The notes beneath the pieces were generated by a model that searched no databases, had not been told where the DNA came from, and worked only from the letters and a program-made list of their open reading frames with translations. This document shows positions 1-8,051 of a stretch of DNA of 64,000 nucleotides, one piece after another. Position numbers and translations under genes: made by a program. Each line of letters opens with the position of its first letter. Position 1 is the stretch's first letter. This DNA is from Albibacillus kandeliae (GTDB lineage: Bacteria; Pseudomonadota; Alphaproteobacteria; Rhodobacterales; Rhodobacteraceae), in NCBI RefSeq assembly GCF_003116585.1, contig NZ_QEHM01000010.1:172800-236799 (forward strand). Reading direction: 5' to 3'.

Positions 1-188
1 CCCGAGCAATAACTCTTCATCACCGGGCCGAGGTCCAGCGCAAAGCGATCGAACATGACCTCCATCAGCGGCAGCCGCTGGTGATTGCTGCGTGCGCTGC
101 GGATGATCTGCTCTTCGATCCGGTCCGACAGCGGGCTCTCGGCGATGTCGTCCACGGCAGGAGAAAGGGATGTGTCGGTTTCGGTCAT
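1..188 (-). CDS. fliM: Flagellar motor switch protein FliM (N-terminal part, runs off left edge)
   Basis: Only the first 62 codons are inside the window; the ATG is at 186-188 and the gene continues leftwards out of view. FliM joins FliG and FliN in the cytoplasmic C-ring that switches rotation direction. The visible part carries the FliM-like stretch LMEVMFDRFA near residue 45, the usual start of the middle domain. The N-terminal LSQxEID motif that binds CheY-P in enteric FliM is not seen; a variable N-terminus is common in alphaproteobacteria. It starts 4 bases after the fliL stop, so it is co-transcribed with fliL. The family call rests on a short segment plus this neighbour. Confidence 0.75.
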   Translation of the reverse strand, partial: MTETDTSLSPAVDDIAESPLSDRIEEQIIRSARSNHQRLPLMEVMFDRFALDLGPVMKSYCS

Positions 189-192
189 GGCG

Positions 193-792
193 TCACTGTA
201 CGATGAGGTCTGAGACCAGCATTTCCTGCGGCGCGTCGCTCTCCGTGATGGTACGGGCGCGGCGCAGCAACTCCTGTTTCACGGTGATCAGTCCCAGCGA
301 GCCCTGCAGGTCGCGCTCGCTCAGCTGGCGCAGGTAGTCCTGGAAACTGTCGCGCAGGAACAGGCGGCGCTCTTCCACGCGTTCGGCTCCCTCGGCACGT
401 TCGTCGTAGACCAGCGCGATGTTCAGTTTCATGAACCGGCTGGTGGTGCGGCCTGTCGCGGTGGTCGAGTTGATGTTGACGATGATTTCCTTGAACGGCG
501 TCACGGCCATCTCGTTGGGGTCGGTCGCAGGCGCCGCACCGTGCCCGCCGCCATGATCGCCCCCTTCGGCCGAGTCCGAGTCCGCCTCGTCATGGCCCGC
601 GCCATCCAGGCTGACCTGTTCTGTCTGGCCCGCTCCGAGTCCGAAGGCCGCAAGGGCGCCGTCGACTCCCAGTGACATCACCAGGCCGCCAGCCACGCCA
701 CCCACGCACAGCAACGCGAGAACGCCGCCCAGGGCAATCTTGATGCCGAGGGACATGCCGCGTTTTTCGTCGTTGTCTGGCTCCTGTGCCAT
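193..792 (-). CDS. fliL: Flagellar basal body-associated protein FliL
   Basis: FliL is a single-pass inner-membrane protein that surrounds the stator at the flagellar base. From the chosen start the product is 199 residues: a short charged cytoplasmic N-terminus, one membrane segment at about residues 16-40, an acidic and His/Gly-rich linker (GGDHGGGHG), then the FliL domain from about residue 95 to the end. I prefer the ATG at 792 over an in-frame ATG at 807 because GGAG lies five bases before it. The gene is immediately upstream of fliM and divergent from fliF. A second FliL-like gene lies at 20756-21385. Confidence 0.88.
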   Translation of the reverse strand: MAQEPDNDEKRGMSLGIKIALGGVLALLCVGGVAGGLVMSLGVDGALAAFGLGAGQTEQVSLDGAGHDEADSDSAEGGDHGGGHGAAPATDPNEMAVTPFKEIIVNINSTTATGRTTSRFMKLNIALVYDERAEGAERVEERRLFLRDSFQDYLRQLSERDLQGSLGLITVKQELLRRARTITESDAPQEMLVSDLIVQ

Positions 793-807
793 CCGGACTC
801 CGTTCAC

Positions 808-917
808 ATGATTAAGTTATGAATAATATCGCAACCGGAGCTTGAATTAGCAAGTATAAATTTGCGTTCTTTGCTTGATTTCCAAGAATAGTTTGGGTTA
901 ACTAAACATGAAATCTA
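808..917. promoter_or_regulatory. Divergent fliL/fliF promoter region
   Basis: This AT-rich stretch separates the fliL-fliM unit from the fliF operon. It contains TTAA-N7-ATAA at 812-826, one base short of the CtrA consensus TTAA-N7-TTAA; a short inverted repeat CTTG-aattag-CAAG at 841-854; and CAAGAATAGT at 883-892, one copy of a motif recurring in the flagellar intergenic regions. The role is inferred from position and motif. Confidence 0.5.
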
Positions 918-2651
918 TTGGCGGTACGCGAACTGGGGCCGGGCACATTGAAGTCTTTGCTGAATAATCTGAAATCCTTGGGGCAGGCCCGCTTGATGAT
1001 GCTCGGCGGAACCGGCTTTGCCCTGCTCCTTGCGCTATTCTTTGGGATGCGGCTGGTCATGGCGCCGGATTTCGTTCAGCTTTACGGGGGGTTGTCCCCT
1101 TCGGCCGCCAGCAGCGTCGTGGATACGCTCGAGCAGTCGGGCTTCAACGTCAAGCTCAGCGACAACGGCGCGACAGTCAGCGTCCCTCGCGAATCGCTGC
1201 CCCGGGCCCGCATGGCATTGGCCGATGCGGGGCTTCCCTCCGACGGCACCCCCGGCTGGGAGCTCTTCGACGAATCGAGCGGGCTGGGCATGAACTCCTT
1301 CCTGCAGCGGGTGAACCGCCTGCGTGCTCTCGAGGGCGAGCTGTCGCGCTCGATCCAGACCATCGACGGCGTCGCGGCGGCCCGCGTGCACCTGGTCCTG
1401 CCCGAGCGTGAGGCCTTCTCGCGTCAGCGCCCCGAGCCGAGCGCCTCGGTCATCGTGCGCGGAACCGCCAGCCACCAGATCAGCCGGCGCCAGGGCAATG
1501 CCATCCGCGCCCTCGTCGCAGCGGCGGTGCCCGACCTCTCGGCGAATCGTGTGACCGTGCTCTCGGCCAGCGGGGAAACCATCCTCTCCGAGGAGGGCGA
1601 CGGGGCAGGCGAGACCACCCTGCAGTCCGTGCGCGCCGGTATGGAAGAACGCATGGCGCAAAGCATCGCCGCGATCCTTCAGGCCCGCGTCGGCGCGGGC
1701 AACGCGCGGGTGCAGGTCAACGTCAATCTCGACTCCGAGCGCAAGGTGGTCCGGCAGGAGAGCTACGATCCGTCTCAGCGTGTCGTCCGCTCGACCGAAA
1801 CGCAGGAAGAGTCCCGCGACGACCGCGATCTCGCCTCTGGTGAAGTCGGTGTGAACCAGAACATTCCGGCCGAACTGGCGAACGACGGCGGCGACCTGGC
1901 GGGCGAGCGCAAGTCGAGCGAACGGACCCGCGAGATCGTGAACTACGAGATCGGCAAGACCGAGAGCGAAACCGTCCGCGAGCCGGGCGAGGTGCAGCGC
2001 ATCTCGGTGGCCGTCCTCGTCAACGGCATCTACAACGTCGCCGACAACGGCACCGTCTCCTACGAAGAGCGCAGCCCGGAAGAGCTGGCCCGCCTCGAAG
2101 AATTGGTGAAATCCGCCGTCGGCTTCGACGAGGCGCGCGGCGACAGCGTCTCGGTCGACAGCCTCCGCTTCATGGACTACTCGATGGACGTGGGCGACCC
2201 GGTCGGGCAGAGCTTCTCGCAGCTCGTTGCCGACAACTTCACCTCCATCCTTCGCGGCATCATGGCGCTTGCCGTGATCGGCACGGTCGTCGGCTTCGGC
2301 GTGCGACCCCTGATGCGCCAGGTGCAGTCGCTCGGGCCCGAACCGCAACTTGCAGGGGCAGGCGGCCCGGCCGGGCTCCTCGGCTCCGGTGCGCTCGAGG
2401 CAGGGCAGGCGGCCCAGCTGGCCGACATGTCCCAACCTCAGGCGATCCAGCAGGCCGCGCCGCAGGTGCTCCAGCCGCAGCGCACGACGCAGGTGCTGCC
2501 GGTGGCACGCCCGTCGCACGAACTGGTTCACCTCTCCTCGGTGCAGGGCGGGGTCGAACGTGGCTGGATCGACACCGTGACCGCGACTCTGGAAAGCCAT
2601 CCGGAAGAGTCGCTGCGGGTCATCAAGTCCTGGCTGGCTGAGGACCTGTAA
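918..2651 (+). CDS. fliF: Flagellar MS-ring protein FliF
   Basis: FliF forms the MS ring in the inner membrane, the platform for the export gate and switch. The 577-residue product has a first membrane segment at about residues 27-48, the periplasmic YscJ/FliF domains (GLSPSAASSVVDTLEQSGF, then VNRLRALEGELSRSIQ), a second membrane segment at about 445-465, and a cytoplasmic tail whose end (DTVTATLESHPEESLRVIKSW) matches the FliG-binding helix. The start is TTG; no ATG or GTG precedes the first membrane segment in frame, and no clear Shine-Dalgarno sequence is visible, so the exact start is uncertain. It leads the rightward operon fliF-fliH-fliN-fliP-fliG. Confidence 0.93.
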   Translation: MAVRELGPGTLKSLLNNLKSLGQARLMMLGGTGFALLLALFFGMRLVMAPDFVQLYGGLSPSAASSVVDTLEQSGFNVKLSDNGATVSVPRESLPRARMALADAGLPSDGTPGWELFDESSGLGMNSFLQRVNRLRALEGELSRSIQTIDGVAAARVHLVLPEREAFSRQRPEPSASVIVRGTASHQISRRQGNAIRALVAAAVPDLSANRVTVLSASGETILSEEGDGAGETTLQSVRAGMEERMAQSIAAILQARVGAGNARVQVNVNLDSERKVVRQESYDPSQRVVRSTETQEESRDDRDLASGEVGVNQNIPAELANDGGDLAGERKSSERTREIVNYEIGKTESETVREPGEVQRISVAVLVNGIYNVADNGTVSYEERSPEELARLEELVKSAVGFDEARGDSVSVDSLRFMDYSMDVGDPVGQSFSQLVADNFTSILRGIMALAVIGTVVGFGVRPLMRQVQSLGPEPQLAGAGGPAGLLGSGALEAGQAAQLADMSQPQAIQQAAPQVLQPQRTTQVLPVARPSHELVHLSSVQGGVERGWIDTVTATLESHPEESLRVIKSWLAEDL

Positions 2652-2654
2652 GAA

Positions 2655-3344
2655 ATGGGCGTGGTATTCGACCGCGATTTCGACACCGAGATCGAACAGG
2701 AGCGGGCAGAGCGGCGCCGCCTCGAGCGCGCCTGCTACACGCCCGAAGACCTCGAGGCCGCGATGGTCCGCGCCCGGCAGGAAGGCTTCGATGCCGGCCG
2801 CCGCGTTGGCAAGGCCGAGGCCGAAGCCACCGCGGCCGAAAGCGATCAGCGCCGCCAGTCCGAGGCGGTGGAGGCGGTTGCGACGCATGTCGACGACCTG
2901 ATGCGCGGCATGGACCGTCACGTGGCAACGCTGGAGCGGCAGGTCCTGACCTTCGTTCTCGCGGTCTTCGAAAAGATCTTTCCCGAGGTCATGTCGGGCC
3001 GGGGTGCCGCCCGCGCCGAAGCCGAGGCGCAATCGGCGCTGGAACTCGCACTCGGAACGTCGAGCCTGCAGATCTTCCTCCCCCCCGAAGAGCGCGAGGG
3101 CATGGGTCAGCGGCTCGAACAGGCCGCCCGCGAGCTTGGCCACGAAGGCCGCGTCGAGGTTCTTGGCGATCCCTCCCTCAAGCCCGGAGATGCCCGGATC
3201 GAGTGGGACAACGGCTTCATGCAGTACAGCTTCGACCTGATCTGCAACCGCATCCTGACCGCGCTGCGCGCAGCATCGCTTCTGCCCGAAGCACATGACG
3301 ACGACCCTGCCGAGACCCAGGCGCAGATTTCCCACGAGGAGTGA
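2655..3344 (+). CDS. fliH: Flagellar assembly protein FliH
   Basis: FliH is the cytoplasmic stator-like regulator of the export ATPase FliI. The 229-residue product has a charged, coiled-coil-prone first half (ERAERRRLER, then ARQEGFDAGRRVG, a typical FliH/YscL region) and a C-terminal half ending in the conserved segment with GDARIEWDNGFMQYS. It starts 3 bases after the fliF stop and overlaps the region before fliN. fliI itself is not in the window. FliH sequences diverge strongly, so the call rests on coiled-coil character, the GDARIEW motif and the place between fliF and fliN. Confidence 0.82.
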   Translation: MGVVFDRDFDTEIEQERAERRRLERACYTPEDLEAAMVRARQEGFDAGRRVGKAEAEATAAESDQRRQSEAVEAVATHVDDLMRGMDRHVATLERQVLTFVLAVFEKIFPEVMSGRGAARAEAEAQSALELALGTSSLQIFLPPEEREGMGQRLEQAARELGHEGRVEVLGDPSLKPGDARIEWDNGFMQYSFDLICNRILTALRAASLLPEAHDDDPAETQAQISHEE

Positions 3345-3349
3345 GCAGC

Positions 3350-3736
3350 ATGACTGACGAACCCGAAGACAACAAAACCAACGGCGCGGGCACTTCCGAC
3401 AACGAGGCTTACGGCGACATGACCGAAGTAATTGATCCCGAGGCTGCTTCGCAGTCCGAGGGAGGTGAACACCGCTCGGAAGGGCGCAACATCGACGCGA
3501 TGCTGAACGTCGGCCTGCAGGTGCAGATCATCCTCGGCCGCAGCCGGATGCCGATCTCGCAGCTGCTCAAGCTGTCGCGTGGCTCGATCATCGAACTGGA
3601 CAAGAAGATCGGTGAACCGGTCGAGGTAATGATCAACGACCGGCTCGTGGCCAAGGGCGATCTCGTCAAGATCGCGGGCGACCGGCTCGGCGTATCGCTG
3701 ACCGAGATCGTCAAAGACTACATGCCCGGCGAGTGA
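3350..3736 (+). CDS. fliN: Flagellar motor switch protein FliN
   Basis: FliN is the small C-ring protein that docks FliH-FliI and takes part in switching. The 128-residue product has an acidic, disordered-looking N-terminal 45 residues and then one SpoA domain (VQIILGRSRMPISQLLKL, GSIIELDKKIGEPVEVMIN, GDLVKI). I chose the ATG at 3350, with GAGGAG about 8 bases upstream; a GTG at 3341 would add three residues and overlap fliH. The stop is 5 bases before fliP. This is the canonical FliN length and architecture. Confidence 0.93.
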   Translation: MTDEPEDNKTNGAGTSDNEAYGDMTEVIDPEAASQSEGGEHRSEGRNIDAMLNVGLQVQIILGRSRMPISQLLKLSRGSIIELDKKIGEPVEVMINDRLVAKGDLVKIAGDRLGVSLTEIVKDYMPGE

Positions 3737-3741
3737 CCTGA

Positions 3742-4575
3742 ATGCTCCGGACCGGCCCTGCGATGCGCTCTTGCCTGACAGTCATGCTGCTGTCGGCCCT
3801 TGTGCTGTGGGCCGCGCCTGCCGGGGCGCAGGAAGGGGGCGCAAGCCTGCTCTCGACCATCACCGGCGCGCTCAGCAACGCTCCGGCGGGGTCCGACGAA
3901 CGCGCATCGCTCTCGGGGCGCATCATCCAGCTGATCGCGGTGATGACCGTCCTCTCGATCGCGCCGGGCCTGCTGGTGGTGATGACCAGCTTTACCCGTT
4001 TCGTGATCGTCTTCTCGATCCTGCGCACCGCCCTCGGCCTGAACCAGACCCCGCCGAACATGGTGCTGTCCTCGATGGCACTGTTCATGACCTTCTTCGT
4101 CATGCAGCCCGTTCTCGAGGACGCGTGGGAGGGTGGCATCCAGCCGCTGCTGAACAACTCGATTACCGAGGAGCAGGCGGTCGAGCGGATCGGCGAACCG
4201 TTCAAGCGGTTCATGTTCGTCAATACCCGCGAAAAGGACATCAGCCTTTTCAATGACATCGCGGCACGGAGCGATCAGGCGGCCCCGCCGACAGCGGCGC
4301 CCGAGTCCGCCGAGGATGTCAGCTGGCGCGTGCTGGTCCCGGCCTTCGTGATCTCGGAGCTGCGCCGCGCCTTCTCGATCGGCTTCCTGCTCTACCTGCC
4401 GTTCATCGCCATCGACCTGATCATCGCCTCGATCCTGATGAGCGCGGGCATGATGATGCTGCCGCCGGTCATGGTCTCGCTGCCGTTCAAGGTCATCTTC
4501 TTCGTGCTGATCGACGGCTGGTACATGCTCGCCGGCAGCCTGATGGAAAGCTACGTGCCCACGGGGCTAAACTGA
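3742..4575 (+). CDS. fliP: Flagellar type III export gate protein FliP
   Basis: FliP forms the core channel of the flagellar export gate with FliQ and FliR. The 277-residue product has a cleavable-type signal peptide (residues 1-30, ending AAPAGAQ), then the conserved FliP block: LSIAPGLLVVMTSFTRFVIV, QTPPNMVLSSMALFMTFFVM, and the C-terminal membrane region with LPFIAIDLIIASILMSAGM. All match the family closely. fliQ and fliR do not follow; fliG comes next after 55 bases. Confidence 0.95.
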   Translation: MLRTGPAMRSCLTVMLLSALVLWAAPAGAQEGGASLLSTITGALSNAPAGSDERASLSGRIIQLIAVMTVLSIAPGLLVVMTSFTRFVIVFSILRTALGLNQTPPNMVLSSMALFMTFFVMQPVLEDAWEGGIQPLLNNSITEEQAVERIGEPFKRFMFVNTREKDISLFNDIAARSDQAAPPTAAPESAEDVSWRVLVPAFVISELRRAFSIGFLLYLPFIAIDLIIASILMSAGMMMLPPVMVSLPFKVIFFVLIDGWYMLAGSLMESYVPTGLN

Positions 4576-4630
4576 CAGATTTCGACAGGCCGGCGTCGGA
4601 CCGGGCCGGAACAACAAGGAGGGAAGGGAC

Positions 4631-5683
4631 ATGGCGGTAGCAAGTCTGAAGCGGAATACCGATATGACGGAAGCCCCGCGCCGCAAGCGCCTGAAGGGGC
4701 CCGAAAAGGCGGCAATTCTCTTCCTCTGCCTCGGCGAGAGCCGCGGGTCCGAACTGATGCAGAAGCTCGACGAGGTGGAGATCCAGAAGATCACCCGCGC
4801 CATGTCTCGCCTCGGGGTCATCGACTCTCCTCAGGTCGAGAAGGTGATGGCCGAATTCGTCGAGAGCGCGGCCAACGGCGGCGCCATCGTCGGCTCCTTC
4901 TCGGTGGCCGAGCGTCTGCTGCGGAACTTCCTGCCCGAGGACCAGGTCAATTCGATCCTCAAGGATATCTCTGGCCCGCTCAAGGAACGCGATCTCTGGG
5001 ACCGCTTCAGCGGCATCAACGAGAACGTCATCGCCAGCTACCTCAAGGGCGAACACGTGCAGACCGCCGCCGCGATCCTTTCGAACGTCAAACCGGATGT
5101 CGCCGCCCGCGTTCTTCCCCTGCTGGAACCGGAAAAGATGCAGGACGTGATCGAGCGCATGATCAAGATGGAGACGGTGCCCGGCGACCTGATGCACGAG
5201 ATCGAGGAAACGCTGAAATCCGACCTGCTCGGTTCGGCGCTCGAGGCGTCGGATGCGGACAACCAGCAGCACATGGCCGAGCTGCTGAACAAGTTCGACC
5301 GCGACCTGTTCGAACAGATTTCGCCGGTGCTGGAAGAGCGGGTGCCCGACGCGTTCAACGCGATCAAGCAGAAGATGTTCACCTTCGACGATCTGGTCAA
5401 ACTTGATGGCATGTCGCTGGCACGCGTCATGCGGGGTGTGCCGGGCAACACGCTTCCGCTCGCCCTGCGCGGGGCCAGCAAGGAAGTCCGCGATTACTTC
5501 CTCGAAGTGCTTCCCGGCCGTTCGCGCGACATGCTGGTGGACGAGATGGCCAACATGGGCCCCGTCCGTGGCAAGCAGGTCCGCGAGGCCCAGTCGGTCA
5601 TGGTCGACTACGCCAAGGAGCTGGCCGAGGAAGAAGTCATCGCGCTGCCGTCGGATGACGAGGATGACGATTTCATCGATTGA
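4631..5683 (+). CDS. fliG: Flagellar motor switch protein FliG
   Basis: FliG is the C-ring subunit that contacts the stator and generates torque. The 350-residue product shows the N-terminal FliF-binding domain (GPEKAAILFLCLGE), the middle domain (ILSNVKPDVAARVLPLL) and the C-terminal torque domain (FTFDDLVKLDG, LALRGASKEVRDYFLEVLPGR, GPVRGKQVREAQ). AAGGAGGGAAGGG lies just before the ATG, a strong ribosome site. It is the last gene of the rightward fliF operon and is followed by an inverted-repeat terminator. Here fliG is last in the operon rather than next to fliF as in enterics. Confidence 0.95.
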   Translation: MAVASLKRNTDMTEAPRRKRLKGPEKAAILFLCLGESRGSELMQKLDEVEIQKITRAMSRLGVIDSPQVEKVMAEFVESAANGGAIVGSFSVAERLLRNFLPEDQVNSILKDISGPLKERDLWDRFSGINENVIASYLKGEHVQTAAAILSNVKPDVAARVLPLLEPEKMQDVIERMIKMETVPGDLMHEIEETLKSDLLGSALEASDADNQQHMAELLNKFDRDLFEQISPVLEERVPDAFNAIKQKMFTFDDLVKLDGMSLARVMRGVPGNTLPLALRGASKEVRDYFLEVLPGRSRDMLVDEMANMGPVRGKQVREAQSVMVDYAKELAEEEVIALPSDDEDDDFID

Positions 5684-5782
5684 TCCGGAGTGCGGTTACT
5701 TTTCGTTAACCATCTGGAACAACATGATAAATTCGAATATGTGATTGTTTCGCGCGCGAAACATTTTTCCGGCAAGGCATTG

Positions 5783-5812
5783 ATTTCGCGAGGGCGCAGG
5801 CTCTCGCGAAAT
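5783..5812. terminator. Bidirectional terminator between fliG and the DUF1217 gene
   Basis: A perfect 10-base inverted repeat, ATTTCGCGAG and CTCGCGAAAT, flanks a 10-base loop. It lies between the convergent fliG operon and the leftward DUF1217-flbT-flaF group. The AT-rich arm ends give a short U-tract in both directions. Confidence 0.75.
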
Positions 5813-5816
5813 TGCG

Positions 5817-7016
5817 TTAGCGGTAGACCTTGAAGGCGGAGAGATCGATCTCGGCCACGTCGATGATCGCCGAGAGCAGGCTGGTCGACGACGATGTGCC
5901 GGACAGCAGCTGCACGGCGGCGTTGTTCGAGGTCGCCGTTCCGTCCACCGCGTCGCGGATCACCACGTACTTCGTCACCAGCTTCTCGACATACTCCGGG
6001 TCCTGAAAATCCTCGAAGTTCAGTTTCTCGGCGATGATCTTTGCCTGCTTGTCGATGTCGAGCTGGGCAAATTCGTCGGGCAGGCTCAGGACGGTGCGGA
6101 TGAACTCCGCCATGTCCTCGTCCTTGAGGATGTCATAGGCCGAGTCGATGTCGGCGGCTTTGTTCCGGAATTCGATCGCGGTGGCGAGAGTTTCGTTGTC
6201 CTCGGCCACAGTGTTGATGATCTGGTAGTCGACGTACTGCTCGGGCAGGTCGTCTTCGAGACTGTTGATCCGCGACTGGAGGGTGGCGAAGCCGCTCGTG
6301 CCGTTGCCGAGCAGCTGGTACATCGTCTGCAGTCGCTCGTCCTCGGTCGTGCTGATCGCCGATTCCTCGTCGCTCGCGTCGCTGGTCAGGAAATCGTAGA
6401 GATCCGAGGTGGAGAACTCACCCTCTTCCAGTGAGAAGGCGCTGCTGATGAAGGCGACGGCGAACTCGTCAGCAAGCAGATCTTCCAGCGAGTCCGCGTT
6501 GGCCCAGGATGCTTTGAAGGCCGTGATCGTCTCGGTGTATTCCGAAGAATTGTAGAGATAGTCGAGCGTGTCCTCGTCCAGCTCGTTGACATCGAAGCCG
6601 ATGTACTGGGTCAGGAACTGGTTGATGACGTTTTTTTCAGTGGTTGCCTTGGCGGTGTAAAGGTTTCCGACACCATCGGTGCCAAAGCCCAAGGCATTGT
6701 AAAGAGACGTAAATCTCTCATCGTTCATCTTGTTGACGAGCGAACTGGAGTCATCCGCGTCACTCTTGAGGATCTTCTCGATCATCGCCTTGCCGTAGAT
6801 GTAGTCCTCGAGATCGAAGGACTTCATGACAAAGCTGTAGACCTCGTAGTCGTCCAGCAGATCGTCCACGCTGGTGATGCTGGCGATCCGTTCCTCGAAT
6901 GAACTGATGGCGCGGCTGTGCTGGGCCGTGTTCTCGATCACCGTCCGTTCGGACTGTTCAAGCGCATCGTAGATCTTGAGCGCCGTCAGGGAGGACATGC
7001 CGGAAATAGGGATCAT
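5817..7016 (-). CDS. DUF1217 family flagellar-cluster protein
   Basis: A 399-residue acidic, largely helical protein of the DUF1217 family, found in alphaproteobacterial flagellar loci; its biochemical role is unknown. The sequence contains at least two related units: a run resembling SFDLEDYIYGKAMIEKILKSD near residue 68 is echoed by AFSLEEGEFSTSDLYDFLTSD near residue 193 and more weakly by VLSLPDEFAQLD near 312, suggesting internal duplication. It has no signal peptide or membrane segment. It overlaps flbT by 4 bases, so it is translated with flbT and flaF. A structural or export-substrate role is possible; I cannot decide from sequence. Confidence 0.75.
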   Translation of the reverse strand: MIPISGMSSLTALKIYDALEQSERTVIENTAQHSRAISSFEERIASITSVDDLLDDYEVYSFVMKSFDLEDYIYGKAMIEKILKSDADDSSSLVNKMNDERFTSLYNALGFGTDGVGNLYTAKATTEKNVINQFLTQYIGFDVNELDEDTLDYLYNSSEYTETITAFKASWANADSLEDLLADEFAVAFISSAFSLEEGEFSTSDLYDFLTSDASDEESAISTTEDERLQTMYQLLGNGTSGFATLQSRINSLEDDLPEQYVDYQIINTVAEDNETLATAIEFRNKAADIDSAYDILKDEDMAEFIRTVLSLPDEFAQLDIDKQAKIIAEKLNFEDFQDPEYVEKLVTKYVVIRDAVDGTATSNNAAVQLLSGTSSSTSLLSAIIDVAEIDLSAFKVYR

Positions 7017-7483
7017 GCTTCAGCTCTTTGAAAATCGGACGGCTCGCTGTCCTCGTCGGTGCCGGCCTGGTCGGAGTCTTCGTCGTCAACCGGCGCGATG
7101 TGCTTCAGCAGGACCTGTTCGTACTTCATGACCGGACGCAGCTCTCGCAGCGCCTTGTAGTAATCGCCCTTGCTGACGTAATTCGCCGCCTCGAAGACAT
7201 GCTGGACATGCGGCGGTCCAAAGACCGTGGCGAGCCCTGCCATGTTTTTCTGGATTGCGGGGACCAGTTTTTCGCGCAGGTCGGCGCGGGTGAGGGCGGT
7301 CTGGACGAGGTAGTAGACCTTGGACACCACAGTTACGGCGGCCTTGGAGTCCAGCAGATCCTTGCCGCGGATCACGTCTGCCATCTCTTCGATGACGATG
7401 GTGTGGCGTCGGCCCGAGTTTCTCATCACGCAGCCGTTTACGACAAAGCGTTCGTAAGGTTTGAGCGTGAGTTTGAGAGCCAT
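7013..7483 (-). CDS. flbT: Flagellin post-transcriptional regulator FlbT
   Basis: FlbT is the alphaproteobacterial RNA-level regulator that, in Caulobacter, binds the flagellin mRNA leader and represses translation until the hook is complete. The 156-residue product has the conserved N-terminal part (LKLTLKPYERFVVNGCVMRN) and a helical C-terminal half with YVSKGDYYKALRELRPVM. The acidic tail (DDEDSDQAGTDEDSE) is non-conserved. It lies 3 bases after flaF and overlaps the DUF1217 gene, all downstream of flagellin on the same strand. This flaF-flbT pairing is typical. Confidence 0.93.
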   Translation of the reverse strand: MALKLTLKPYERFVVNGCVMRNSGRRHTIVIEEMADVIRGKDLLDSKAAVTVVSKVYYLVQTALTRADLREKLVPAIQKNMAGLATVFGPPHVQHVFEAANYVSKGDYYKALRELRPVMKYEQVLLKHIAPVDDEDSDQAGTDEDSEPSDFQRAEA

Positions 7484-7486
7484 GGG

Positions 7487-7885
7487 TCAGACGCTTTCCC
7501 GGAAGACCTGTCCGCTGAGTGCTACGATGATGTTGTTGTTGACCGTGGTCAGGGCCCGAACACCGGCGCGGCCGCCGAGGATGCCCGAGGAAGTTTTCTC
7601 CACCCAGTTCGCCAGCGAGATCAGCGAGGCGCGAAGGTCGGCCGGCAGCTGGTTCTCGGGGAGGGTGAGGTCGTATTTCATGGCGGACCAGATTTTTTGA
7701 TTTTCCGCGATAGCCTCGCGCAGACCGGAGGACAGGACCGTCAGTCTCACGAAAGAGCTTTCTGCGCTGTCATATTCTTCTGCGAACTGTTCCATCCGTC
7801 CGGTTATCGTTGTCAGGAGGCGCCTTTCGATTTGGCGTGGAGATTCTACCTCACGAAGCGTACGGCGATACGCGGTGATGCTCAT
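7487..7885 (-). CDS. flaF: Flagellin synthesis regulator FlaF
   Basis: FlaF is needed for flagellin production and acts opposite to FlbT in Caulobacter. The product is 132 residues from the ATG at 7885, preceded by GGAAGGG at good spacing; an in-frame ATG at 7900 would add five residues and bury that site. Family features are YRRTLREVESPRQIERRLL at the start, the central NQKIWSAMKYDL and the end with ISLANWVEKTSSGIL. It is encoded between flagellin and flbT. Confidence 0.92.
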   Translation of the reverse strand: MSITAYRRTLREVESPRQIERRLLTTITGRMEQFAEEYDSAESSFVRLTVLSSGLREAIAENQKIWSAMKYDLTLPENQLPADLRASLISLANWVEKTSSGILGGRAGVRALTTVNNNIIVALSGQVFRESV

Positions 7886-7975
7886 AGTCAGCCCTTCCAT
7901 ACCGCAACATATTGTGCGGTTTATGTTTTTTGGCGCTCTCCGTTATTCGGAAAGTCGTTCCTGCCTCATTGTGAA

Positions 7976-7996
7976 AGGGCCCGAATGGTGGGCCCT
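7976..7996 (-). terminator. Probable flagellin transcription terminator
   Basis: A 7-base perfect stem, AGGGCCC and GGGCCCT with loop GAATGGT, sits 56 bases after the flagellin stop. Only a short TTT follows on the minus strand, so some read-through into flaF-flbT is plausible. Confidence 0.5.
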
Positions 7997-8051
7997 CCCA
8001 AATTTTGTAGTGCTGAGCGGAGCATAAGCCCCGCCCAGGCCCCTGTCACTA

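Noticed and set aside
1035..3335. 766-residue open frame antisense to fliF and fliH
   Set aside because: His/Arg/Gly-rich shadow of strongly supported genes in GC-rich DNA; no family features.
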